Below are positions 41,049-50,700 of a DNA stretch of 64,000 nucleotides, piece by piece; position 1 is the first letter of the stretch; each line of letters begins with the position of its first letter. The DNA lies in contig OZ243937.1 of the NCBI GenBank assembly GCA_965214085.1, positions 3,844,001-3,908,000 of the forward strand, given 5' to 3'. The notes under the pieces are model-generated. The model was not told where the DNA came from. It did not search any database and saw only the letters and a program-made list of their open reading frames with translations. A program made the position numbers and the translations under genes. This DNA comes from UBA6055 sp965214085. Lineage in GTDB: Bacteria; Chloroflexota; Anaerolineae; Aggregatilineales; Phototrophicaceae.

Positions 41049-41108
41049 GGGAAATGTATCCTTTTCGGTTGATACAGATATATACCATCGAGGACACCGA
41101 GAAATGCT
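41049..41108 (+). repeat. second repeat family, twin of 25826-25894
   Basis: GGAAATGTATCCTTTTCG, an AT-rich spacer and CGAGGACACCGAGAAATGC match the inverted copy at 25826-25894. Confidence 0.75.
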
Positions 41109-41220
41109 AGGGCAATCGCATCAACTTATCTCAACACTAAGGCGCCAAGAACTCCGAGAACTATCCGAAAAAATGCCAATAAAGGACTCAATGAAAAGGT
41201 GATTTTCTGCCAGATTTCAT

Positions 41221-41245
41221 GGGCGAGCCAAGGCTCATCCCTACA
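41221..41245 (-). repeat. palindromic GGGCGAGCC repeat, mutated copy
   Basis: GGGCGAGCCAAGGCTCATCC followed by CTACA. The right arm has one or two substitutions relative to the perfect copy at 34515. Confidence 0.75.
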
Positions 41246-41320
41246 ATTTGTTAGTTTGATAATAAATTCGTCATTTATTGATATTGATGCGATTGCCCTG
41301 CGAGAGCACCGAGAAACTTA

Positions 41321-41392
41321 ATCGAGATATGCCATATTCTTTGTGTGCTTTGTGGTGAAATTGAATTTCAACCGAATTCGATACACTACCCG
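41321..41392 (-). repeat. CACAAAG-type repeat, shortened inverted copy
   Basis: Reverse strand: GTATCGAATTCGGTTGAAAT, TTCAATTTCACCACAAAG, CACACAAAGAATATGGCATA. It has fewer CACAAAG units than copies at 25737 and 44457. Confidence 0.82.
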
Positions 41393-41482
41393 GAAAAGTG
41401 GCTACGGCACACATGCCCCAAGTATGTCATTCCCAGTCTATGCATCTCCGAACCATGCTGTCATGACAGCGTGAGAGAGTCT

Positions 41483-42148
41483 TCAATTCTCCAATTCATA
41501 AAGGCGTCCGCCAATATCGAAAGGAACCTGATACGGACTTTGACGCAGACCGTTGGTCGTAAAGAGGCTAACTCGCTTGCCGATGATCTCGCCCAAGGCG
41601 ATTTCGTGGCCCGCCATATCCAGCAAGGAAATCGACGCATCCGGGACGTAATCCACCAACAATCCGATATCTGTATAGGGTCTGATCCACCCTTCAAAGC
41701 CGGGCGCAAAACCTGACAAGCGTTCTATGGGCTGCGTCTCGCAGTAGGCGCTTATCTCCTCACGATAAATCTCGAGGCTGAATGGCTTGAGTTCTAGACC
41801 AAATTCCTCGTGTATGGCGTCCACCAATTGCGTCGACAACTGCGAAGCGCTTTTCGATTCGGTAATCCAGGGCGTATTCAGGTTGCTGATCGAAAATTCG
41901 CTATAGAGCTCTTGGCGCATACCAGCGATCCGCGTCCAGGGAATCTCAGGATAGCGCGTCTTTCGTTCATTCGAGACTTGGGAGGCTGTTTCACTGATAA
42001 CTAGTGCGAGATAACGCAGCGCGTATTGAAGCACTTCCTTTTCGTCATATACCGCGCGTGACCATCTTTCCACAATCTCATGGACTTTGTCAGCCGCCCG
42101 CAGCATCTCGCGCATGTAAACTAGATCGTCAGATATTCTTTCGTGCAT
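41483..42148 (-). CDS. fused HepT-MntA protein with both active-site motifs lost
   Basis: The 221-residue product (ATG preceded by AGGAG) aligns along residues 1-115 with HepT and 125-221 with MntA. In the HepT half Arg78 remains, but the motif His is Ser83 and the Tyr is Phe85 ('RQELYSEF'). In the MntA half the Gly-Ser is Ala148-Pro149 and the second Asp is Gly162 ('YTDIGLL'). Flanking MntA residues are well kept ('QPIERLSGF', 'LLVDYVPDA', 'GKRVSL'). The gene order is reversed relative to the intact pair 0.5 kb downstream. It is either a decoy/regulatory derivative or a decaying fusion; the open frame favours selection. Confidence 0.8.
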   Translation of the reverse strand: MHERISDDLVYMREMLRAADKVHEIVERWSRAVYDEKEVLQYALRYLALVISETASQVSNERKTRYPEIPWTRIAGMRQELYSEFSISNLNTPWITESKSASQLSTQLVDAIHEEFGLELKPFSLEIYREEISAYCETQPIERLSGFAPGFEGWIRPYTDIGLLVDYVPDASISLLDMAGHEIALGEIIGKRVSLFTTNGLRQSPYQVPFDIGGRLYELEN

Positions 42149-42249
42149 TCTCCTGCCTCGCGGAATCAATCACGTTTTCGCGAACTGCCCGAATATAGTC
42201 GCTCAGTGAATGCAAAACAAACGCTTACCCATTCTAGCGCAAACCATGC

Positions 42250-44391
42250 TCAATGCACATACCTTAGCGGGTCCTTGATGGCGCCTTGCTCCTCCAGATT
42301 CGTGGCCGCCCGCGCCACCTTCTCCAGCTTGACCGCCGCCATCTTGAAATCGGGGATCTTCGCCCGCGGGTCGATCTTGTCCAGCGTCAAGAGGTTGGCC
42401 GCCGCCTCGACGAAATGGAAGGGCAAAAACAGCGTGCCGGCTGGAGACCGCCCGGTCACCATCACCTGACACTCGACCGAACCGCGCCGCGATGTAATGC
42501 GCAGCCAATCGCCCGAGACAACTTGCAGCGCGCCGGCGTCGGCCGGGTGCATCTCGACTACGGGCACGGGGAAGGCGTCTTCCAGGCGCGAGCTGCGCGT
42601 CATCGTCCCGCCGTGCCAGTGGAAGAGCACGCGCCCGGTCGTCAGATGATAGGGATATGCTTCATCGGGCAATTCACTGTCCGTGCCATATTCCAGCTCC
42701 CAAAATTTGCCTTTGCCGCGCGGGAACTCGTCCTTGAAGAGGTAGGGCGTCCCCGGATGATCAGCCGCCGGGCAGGGCCAATGCACGCCGCCCTCACGTT
42801 CCAGCCGCTCGTAAGTGATGCCGTAGAAATCCGGCGTGAGGCCGCGCATCTCTTCCCAGATGGTTTCGGCATCGGCATAGTCGAAGCCGGCGCTCTGCTC
42901 GACGCCCAGCTGCGCTTCCATACGCTGGGCCAAGTCGCAAATGATCTGCCAATCGGGCAGGGACTCGCCCACGGCCGGCAGCGCCTGCCGCACCCGCTGC
43001 ACGCGCCGGTCGCTATTGGTGAAGGTGCCCTCTTTCTCCGCGAAGCTAGCGGACGGCAGGATGACGTCGGCCATTTCACCCGTCTCGTTCATGAAGATGT
43101 CGATGCAGACCAGCAGGTCAAGTTCCTCCAGCGCATGCTGGGCATGGGAGAGATTGGGCTCGCTCATCATGGGATTTTCGCCCATGACGATCATCGCCTT
43201 GATATTGCCCGTCAAGGCGCCATCGACCATCTCGGTGACAGTCAAGCCCGGCTGGGGATTCAGGTCGGTATGCCAAGTCGCTTCGAACTTGCTGCGGATG
43301 AGATCATCAGCAACCGACTGATAAGCGGTGTAGACGTTGGGCAAGCCGCCGCTGTCGGAGCAGCCTTGCACATTATTCTGCCCGCGCAAGGGATTGAGCC
43401 CGGTGCCCGGTTTGCCGGCATGCCCGCACATCAGCGCCAGGTTCGTCAGCGAGAGGGCGTTGTCGGTGCCGTGCGTGCTCTGGCTGATGCCCATGCCCCA
43501 ATAGAAAGCCGCGCGCTCGGCCGTAGCGTACATGCGCGCCGCCCGCCGGATATCGTCCGAGGGCACGCCGCTGATGCGCTCCGCCCATTCGGGACTGCAA
43601 TGTTCCAGCGATTCGATATAGTCCTCAAAGCCTTCGGTGCGCGCTTCGATAAATTCGGGGTTGAATAGGTTTTCGCTAACGATGACATTCGCCATCGCCT
43701 GGAAAACAGCCACATCCGTGCCTGGCTTCTGCCGCAGCCAGAGCGTCGCGAAGTCGGTCAACTCAATCTGCCGCGGATCGATGACGATTAACTTGGCGCC
43801 GTTAACACGCACGGCTTTCTTCAGGAACAAGCTGATGACCGGATGCGTCTCGGTGGTATTGCTGCCGGTGACGATGAAGGTATCCAGGTTTTCCATCTCG
43901 GCAATGCTGTTGCTCATGGCGCTGGAGCCGATGGCCAGCTGCAAGCCGGTCACGCTGCCAGCGTGGCAGAGCCGCGCGCAATGGTCGACATTGTTGGTCT
44001 TCATCACCGCGCGCACCCACTTCTGAAAGACGTAATTGTCCTCGTTGGTCGCTTTGGCGCAGGCGTAGGTCGCGACGCAATCGCCGCCGTGTTTGGTCAC
44101 CAGCGCTGACAGCTTCCGGCTCACATAATCCAGGGCCTCGTCCCAGCTCGCTTCGCGGAAATTACCGCGCGCGCCGTCGCGGATCAGCGGATGTTTCAAG
44201 CGGCGCGGGTGGGTGGCGAAGTCCAGCCCGAAGCGGCCCTTGACGCAGAGATTGCCGTAATTGGGCGCGCTGTCGAAGGGCGCCTCGACGCGATAGATCT
44301 GCTTGTCTTTGATGCGCAGGTTCATCTGACAGCCCACGCCGCAGTAGGGGCAGGTCGTGCGCACGGTTTTCTCTGGCTTGAGCAAGGTCAT
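42250..44391 (-). CDS. fdhA: formate dehydrogenase catalytic (Mo-bis-MGD) subunit, Cys type
   Basis: The 713-residue molybdopterin oxidoreductase has a 4Fe-4S cluster bound by Cys14, 17, 21 and 49 ('CPYCGVGC...NLCVKGRF') and the relay Lys51. The active-site pair is Cys142-His143 in 'CARLCHAGSV', where many FDHs carry selenocysteine; here the codon is TGC, so no Sec is needed. 'MGISQSTHGTDNA' and 'RGQNNVQGCSDSGGLPNVY' are formate dehydrogenase-specific. The N-terminal ferredoxin domain of FdsA-type enzymes is absent and supplied by the separate gene at 35785. AGGAG and a good promoter precede it. Confidence 0.95.
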   Translation of the reverse strand: MTLLKPEKTVRTTCPYCGVGCQMNLRIKDKQIYRVEAPFDSAPNYGNLCVKGRFGLDFATHPRRLKHPLIRDGARGNFREASWDEALDYVSRKLSALVTKHGGDCVATYACAKATNEDNYVFQKWVRAVMKTNNVDHCARLCHAGSVTGLQLAIGSSAMSNSIAEMENLDTFIVTGSNTTETHPVISLFLKKAVRVNGAKLIVIDPRQIELTDFATLWLRQKPGTDVAVFQAMANVIVSENLFNPEFIEARTEGFEDYIESLEHCSPEWAERISGVPSDDIRRAARMYATAERAAFYWGMGISQSTHGTDNALSLTNLALMCGHAGKPGTGLNPLRGQNNVQGCSDSGGLPNVYTAYQSVADDLIRSKFEATWHTDLNPQPGLTVTEMVDGALTGNIKAMIVMGENPMMSEPNLSHAQHALEELDLLVCIDIFMNETGEMADVILPSASFAEKEGTFTNSDRRVQRVRQALPAVGESLPDWQIICDLAQRMEAQLGVEQSAGFDYADAETIWEEMRGLTPDFYGITYERLEREGGVHWPCPAADHPGTPYLFKDEFPRGKGKFWELEYGTDSELPDEAYPYHLTTGRVLFHWHGGTMTRSSRLEDAFPVPVVEMHPADAGALQVVSGDWLRITSRRGSVECQVMVTGRSPAGTLFLPFHFVEAAANLLTLDKIDPRAKIPDFKMAAVKLEKVARAATNLEEQGAIKDPLRYVH

Positions 44392-44409
44392 AAGCGTCTC
44401 CTCATGTCA

Positions 44410-44438
44410 ATTATAATGGGAGTGGCGCTTATGACCAA
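44410..44438 (-). promoter_or_regulatory. sigma-70-like promoter for fdhA
   Basis: On the reverse strand TTGGTC and a perfect TATAAT are 17 bases apart, with AGGAG and the fdhA ATG 13-24 bases after the -10 hexamer, implying a very short leader. The -35 match is only partial. Confidence 0.45.
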
Positions 44439-44456
44439 ACACGATAGTGGCGGTAG

Positions 44457-44536
44457 GGTATCGAATTCGGTTGAAATTCAATTTCACCACAAAGAAATAA
44501 AGGCACAAAGCACACAAAGAATATGGCATATTTCGA
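44457..44536 (+). repeat. long CACAAAG-type repeat, near-twin of 25737-25817
   Basis: GTATCGAATTCGG leads into CACAAAG units and GAATATGGCA. It lies between the divergent fdhA and FN3 genes and supplies the ATG of the small ORF that follows. Confidence 0.88.
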
Positions 44537-44651
44537 TAAAGTAGAGCATGTGCAAAAGGTAATCGAACAGGGCTTCAATCCAATGATTGCCTGGCAGATC
44601 GGCACGGGAATCGCTATCGCCGCGCTGATCCTCAGCCGCCTGCCCGGCTGA
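44523..44651 (+). CDS. possible 42-aa small membrane protein starting inside a repeat
   Basis: The ATG is the one in the repeat end 'GAATATGGCATATTTCGAT'. The frame then continues into unique sequence and encodes an amphipathic stretch ('KVEHVQKVIEQGFNPMIAW') followed by a hydrophobic segment ('IGTGIAIAALILSRLPG'). In the twin repeat at 25737 the same frame stops after four codons. There is no Shine-Dalgarno sequence. It is plausible but unsupported beyond its composition. The rest of the 44392-44795 gap has promoters and no other gene. Confidence 0.3.
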   Translation: MAYFDKVEHVQKVIEQGFNPMIAWQIGTGIAIAALILSRLPG

Positions 44652-44721
44652 AGCGGGCATCCAGCGACGCTCCTCCGTTCAACTTCCTCTAGCGCCAAAT
44701 CTGAAAAGCCCGCCGATTGAA

Positions 44722-44749
44722 TTGCGTACCCTGTGGTTCTCAATACAAT
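44722..44749 (+). promoter_or_regulatory. possible promoter for the FN3 giant
   Basis: TTGCGT and TACAAT are separated by 16 bases, and the -10 is about 46 bases upstream of the ATG. The -10 hexamer matches 5 of 6 consensus bases. The ribosome site AGGGGAAG follows. Confidence 0.35.
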
Positions 44750-44795
44750 GCAGGTACTGCACTGCCTTTGAATTTCCCAAGACTAGGGGAAGACT

Positions 44796-47700
44796 ATGTT
44801 CGCATTCCAAAAGCCTATTTTCTCGTCGCCAGCCATTCGCCTGGGCTGGCTGCTCGTCATACTCCTGGCGCTGCTGGCCCCGCCCCCGGGCGCGCAGGCG
44901 CAAGTCAGCATACCCACTCGTGCGCGAATGACCGCGAGCACCACGACCAGCGTTACCATCGCCTGGGATGCGCTGGCTGGGGCGAGCAGTTATGAATACC
45001 GACGAGCGCTGCCTAGAGAAAGTGATCCGGTGGCGATCGGCAACGTAACATCGACAACCATCACCGGCTTGAGCCACACCACGCACTATGGCTTCCAAGT
45101 CCGCGCCGTAGTCAACGGAGAGAAATCAGGCTGGTCGGGCGTCGCCATTGGATATACCAAACCGCTCGCCCCGGTAAATTTCCGCGCTACCTGTGTGGCT
45201 GGCGCCTTCGTTGAGCTGAAATGGGACGCGCCGGCAGTTTCACCTATAAGCGTCGACCGGACAGTATTCAGTTACGAGATCAAGATTGACAGTGGCAGTT
45301 GGCAATCCAAAGCCGGGTCGCGCGCGCGCAAAGTCGATCAACTTTCCCTTGGTACAACTTATACCTTCGCTGTTCGCACGATACTTGAAGAATATGGCAA
45401 CTTAGTCGGGATCGGCGCTGAATCGACTCTGACCGTAACCACCGCAGCCGCCCAGGTCGAGCCGCCGACCGGCTTGCAAACCTCCGCGGTTACGAACACC
45501 AGCGTCAAGCTGACTTGGACCGCCAGCACGACAACGGTCACTTCTTATGAGGTCAGCACCGACGGCAGTACCTGGGTCGATTCCGGCAGCGACCTCGAGC
45601 ACACTTTCAGCGGCTTGAACCCCCAAACCAGCTACTCCTTGCGGGCGCGGGCGAAAAACGGCAGCTCAACCTCCTGCGCGAACGCCGCGCAACCGGTGAC
45701 AACCTTGCCCAACGCCCCAAGCGCGCCCACGGGCTTGACGACAAGCGGCATCAGCCAGACCGCCATCACGCTGGGCTGGACGCAAGCGGCCGGCGCCACC
45801 GCCTACAAAGTACGCAAGGACAGCAGCGACAGTTGGACGACGCTGGGCGATGTCGCGACACATACCTTCACCGGCTTGACAGCGAATACGCAATATACGC
45901 TGGAAGTGATAGCCAGCAATGACGGCGGCGATTCTTCCGCGGCGACGGTAAGCGCCAGCACCTTGCCCAACGCGCCCGACGCCCCGACCGCCTTGATGAC
46001 AAGCGGCATCTCGCAGACGGCCATCACGCTGTCCTGGACGAAAGCGACCGGCGCCACCGCCTACAAAGTGCAACTTGACAGCGGCACGGTGGCGAACCTG
46101 GGCGATGTCGCCACGCATTCCTTCAGCGGCTTGACGGCGGATACCAGCTACACGCTAAAAGTCATCGCCAGCAATGCCGGCGGCGATTCATCGGCGGTAT
46201 CGGTCAGCGCGAGCACCCTGCCTAACGTGCCCGCGGCGCCAACCAGCTTGTCGGTGGACAACATCACGCAGACCGCAGCCAGGCTCAACTGGACAAAATC
46301 CAGCGGCGCGACCAGCTACGAGGTCAATGGCGGCGCGCTCAGCCAATGGACCGATGTCGGTGATGTGGCTGCTTACACCTTCGGCAGCCTAACCGCCAAC
46401 ACCACCTATAATCTACGGGTTCGCGCCGTGAACAGGGCGGGCAATTCCGGCGCGGCGGCTATCGGCGCCAGCACACTGCCCAACATCCCAGCAGCGCCGA
46501 CGGGCTTGGCCGACAGCGCCCACACACAGAACGGCATCACGCTTAGCTGGACGAAGTCGCCCGGCGCCACCGGCTACAAAGTCCAGGTGAACAGCGGCGA
46601 TGTGACGACCCTGAGCGATGTCGCCACGCATACCTTCACCGGTTTGAGCGCCGACACCAGCTACACGCTGAAAGTGATCGCCTTTAACCGAGCGGGCGAT
46701 TCGTCGGCGGCGACGCTCAGCGCCAGCACCCTGCCCACCGCGACCTCCGCGCCCACCAGCTTGCAAACCAGCGGCATCAGCCAGACAGCCATCACGCTTA
46801 GCTGGACGAAGTCGGCTGGCGCCACCGGCTACAAAGTACAAGCCAACAGCGGCACGGTGACGACGCTGGGCGATGTCGCCACTTACGAATTCACCGGCTT
46901 GACGGCGAACACGCAATACACACTGAAAGTGATCGCCTTTAACCGAGCGGGCGATTCGGCGGCGGCGACAGTCAGCGCCAGCACCTTGCCCAACGCGCCG
47001 GCCGCGCCGACAAGTTTGCAAACCAGCGGCATCAGCCAAACGGCAATCACGCTTAGCTGGACGAAGTCGGCTGGCGCCACCGGCTACAAGGTCCAAGCCA
47101 ACAGCGGCACGGTAACTACCCTGGGCGATGTCGCCACTTACGAATTCACCGGCTTGACGGCGGATACCGCCTATACGCTGAAAGTCATCGCCTTCAATAG
47201 CGGCGGCGAGTCTTCCGCGGCGTCGGTCAGCGCCAGCACCTTGGTGAACGCGCCAGCCACGCCGACGGGCTTGGCCGCCATCGGCAGCACGCACAATAGC
47301 ATCACGATAAGCTGGAATAGATCGACCGGCGCCACCGGCTACAAGGTCCAGGTGGATAGCGGAACGGTGGCGAACTTGGGCGATCTCTCCATACACACCT
47401 TCACCGGCTTGACGGCTGACACCAGCTATACCTTGAAAGTGATCGCCTTCAACACTGGCGGCGACTCCTCAGCGGCGTCGGTCAGCGCCAGGACCAAGCT
47501 GGTTGCGCCGCCAGTCACGCTGGGGACGGTCACGCATAACAGCATCGTCATCAACTGGACCAAATCAACCGGCGCGACGGCTTATAAAGTGCGCAAGGAC
47601 AGCGACGACGATTGGACGACCTTGGGCGATGTGGCTACACACACGTTCAGCGGTTTGACGCCGAATACGGCTTATGACATGGAAGTGCTGGCCAGCAATT

Positions 47701-50700
47701 CGCACGGTGATTCGGCCGCGGGGACCATAAGCGGCTCCACTACGCATGACCTAAACGCGACGGCGACCCAGGTCGCCCTATCCAACAACGCCACGCAAAC
47801 ACAGCATGCGGTCAATCTCACCGCGACAGCCAACGCGCCAACCGCCACTTTGACACCAACCCCGACGCTAACGCCGACGCCAACCCCGACGAACACGCCA
47901 TTGCCGGGCTCGCCAGTTGCGCCCACCGGCTTGAGCACCAGCGGCATCACCCAGACAGCCATCACGCTGAACTGGACGAAGTCGCCCGGCGCTACCGCCT
48001 ACAAAGTCCAGGTGGATAGCGGCACGGTGACGACGCTGGGCGATGTCGCCACTTACGAATTCACCGGCTTGACGGCGGATACCGCCTATACGCTGAAAGT
48101 CGTCGCCAGCAACGCGGGCGGGGATTCGGCCGCCGCCTCGATCAGCGCCAGGACACTGGCGAACGCGCCGGCCGCGCCCACCAGCTTGACCACCAGCGGC
48201 ATCACCCAGACAGCCATCACGCTGAACTGGAGTAAATCAACTGGCGCGACCGCCTACAAAGTCCAAGCCAACAACGGCACGGTGACGACGCTAGGCGATG
48301 TCGCCACTTACGAATTCACCGGCTTGACAGCGGATACCGCCTATACGCTGAAAGTCATCGCCAGCAACAATGGCGGCGATTCGGCCGCGGCGTCTGTTAG
48401 CGCCAGCACCCTGCCCAACGCGCCCGCCGCGCCCACCGGCTTGAATACCAGCGGCATCAGCCAGACAGCCATCACGCTGAACTGGAGTAAATCAACTGGC
48501 GCCACCGGCTACAAAGTCCAGGTGGACAATGGCGCGGTGACGACGCTGGGCGATGTCGCCACTCACGAATTCACCGGCTTGACGTTCAACACGCAATACA
48601 CGCTAAAGGTGATCGCCTTCAACAGCGGCGGGGATTCCCCAGCGGCGACAGCCAGCGCCAGCACACTAAACACTGCTTCTGCTGGTGGAGAGCCAGCCAC
48701 GCCCACGAGCCTGACGGCCACAGGCATCACCTTGGACAAAATCACCTTCGGCTGGACAAAATCAGCCAACGCTAGGGCCTACAAGACGCGCAAAGACAGC
48801 AGCGACAGTTGGACCGTGCTGGGAGATGTCGATAGCCATGTCTTCACTGGCTTGTCCACCGATACCGCTTATACCCTGGAAGTGGTGGCCAGCAATGACA
48901 GCGGCGATTCAGCCGCCGCCTCGCTCGCTACGCGGACGCTGGACGAGCTGCCCGGCGGGACGGGTCCTTTGAGCCCGCCCACAAACCTTTCCACCAGCGA
49001 CATCAGCAGTAGCGAAATCACCTTGCATTGGGCAAAACCCGATGGCGCGACCGATTATCATGTGCGCGGCGGGACGCTCAGCAGCTGGACCACTGTGGGC
49101 TATGTCGGCAGCTACACCTTCACGGGCTTGAGCCCCAGCACTCAATACACTCTGGAAGTGCGGGCCGCGAACTTCCAATCCACTTCCACTGCCCCCTCCA
49201 TCGACGCCACCACCCTCGGGGCAGCATTATCGGCGCCGACGGGCTTGACCACCAGCGCTATCACGCAAACGAGCATCACGCTGAACTGGAGCAAATCAAA
49301 CGGCGCGACCGCCTACAAAGTGCGAAAAGACAGCAACGACAGTTGGACGACGCTGGGCGATGTCGCCACTTACGAATTCACTGGCTTGACGGCAGACACC
49401 GCCTATACGCTGGAGGTGCTGGCCAGCAACAGTGGCGGCGATTCGGCCGCGGCCTCGATCAGCGCCAGAACCTTGGTGAACGCGCCCGCCGCGCCCACGG
49501 GCTTGACAACCAGCGGCATTACCCAGACGGCCATCACGCTGAACTGGACAAAGTCGACCGGGGCAACCGCCTATAAAGTGCAAGCCAACAACGGCACGGT
49601 GACGACGCTCGGCGATGTCGCCACTTACGAATTCACCGGCTTGACGGCGGATACCGCCTATACGCTGAAAGTTATCGCCAGCAACGCGGGCGGGGATTCG
49701 GCCGCGGCCTCGATCAGCGCCAGAACCTTGGTGAACGCGCCCGCCGCGCCCACGGGCTTGAGTACCGGCGGCATCAGCCAGACGGCCATCACGCTGAACT
49801 GGACGAAGTCGGCTGGCGCCACCGCCTACAAAGTCCAAGCCAACAGCGGCACGGTGACGACGCTCGGCGATGTCGCCACTTACGAATTCACCGGCTTGAC
49901 GGCGGATACCGCCTATACGCTGAAAGTCATCGCCAGCAACGCGGGCGGGGACTCGGCCGCGGCCTCGGTCAGCGCCAGAACCTTGGTGAACGCGCCCGCC
50001 GCGCCCACGGGCTTGAGTACCAGCGGCATCAGCCAGACGGCGATCACGCTGAACTGGACAAAGTCGACCGGCGCCACCGCCTACAAAGTACGAAAAGACA
50101 GCAACGACAGTTGGACGACGCTCGGCGATGTCGCGACTTACACTTTCAGCAGCTTGAGCGCCAACACCGCCTATACGCTGGAGGTGCTAGCCAGCAACAG
50201 TGGCGGCGATTCGGCCGCGGCGTCAACTAGCGCCACCACCCTGGCCAGCCCGCCACCGGCACCGGCCGCGCCCACCGGGCTGACCACCAGCGGCCTTACC
50301 CATAACAGCATCACGCTGAACTGGAGCAAATCAACCGGCGCCACCGCCTACAAAGTGCGAAAAGACAGCAGCGACAGTTGGACGACGCTCGGCGATGTCG
50401 CGACTTACTCCTTCAGCGGCTTGAGCGCCAACACCGCCTATACGCTGGAAGTTGTCGCCAGCAACATTACTGGCGATTCGGCCGCGGCGTCAATCAGCGC
50501 CACCACCCTGGCCAGCCCGCCACCGGCGCCGGCCGCGCCCACGGGTTTGACGACCAGCGGCCTTAGCCATAACAGCATCACGCTGAACTGGACCAAGTCG
50601 ACCGGCGCCACCGCCTACAAAGTACGAAAAGACAGCAGCGACAGTTGGACGACGCTCGGCGATGTCGCGACTTATACCTTCAGCGGCTTGAGCGCCAATA

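Larger units (their letters stand above)
40982..41482. other. 501-base gap: four repeat fragments
   Basis: The gap holds a forward copy of the GGAAATGTATCC family (41049-41108) running into GGGCAATCGCATCAAC, a GGGCGAGCC palindrome (41221-41245), a short GCGATTGCCC/CGAGAGCACCGAG segment and an inverted CACAAAG copy (41321-41392). No gene is supported. Confidence 0.6.

Noticed and set aside
42286..43668. 460-codon forward ORF opposite fdhA
   Set aside because: Antisense shadow of a strongly conserved oxidoreductase; no motifs and Arg/His-rich composition.
42250..44391. Selenocysteine in the formate dehydrogenase
   Set aside because: The active-site codon is TGC (Cys142); there is no in-frame TGA and no SECIS-like need.
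46413..47396. Long reverse-strand ORF of 327 codons inside the FN3 gene
   Set aside because: It is the antisense reading of the FN3 repeats; its own product is a low-complexity repeat rich in Arg, Gly and Ala. The forward frame has clear domains and a signal peptide.
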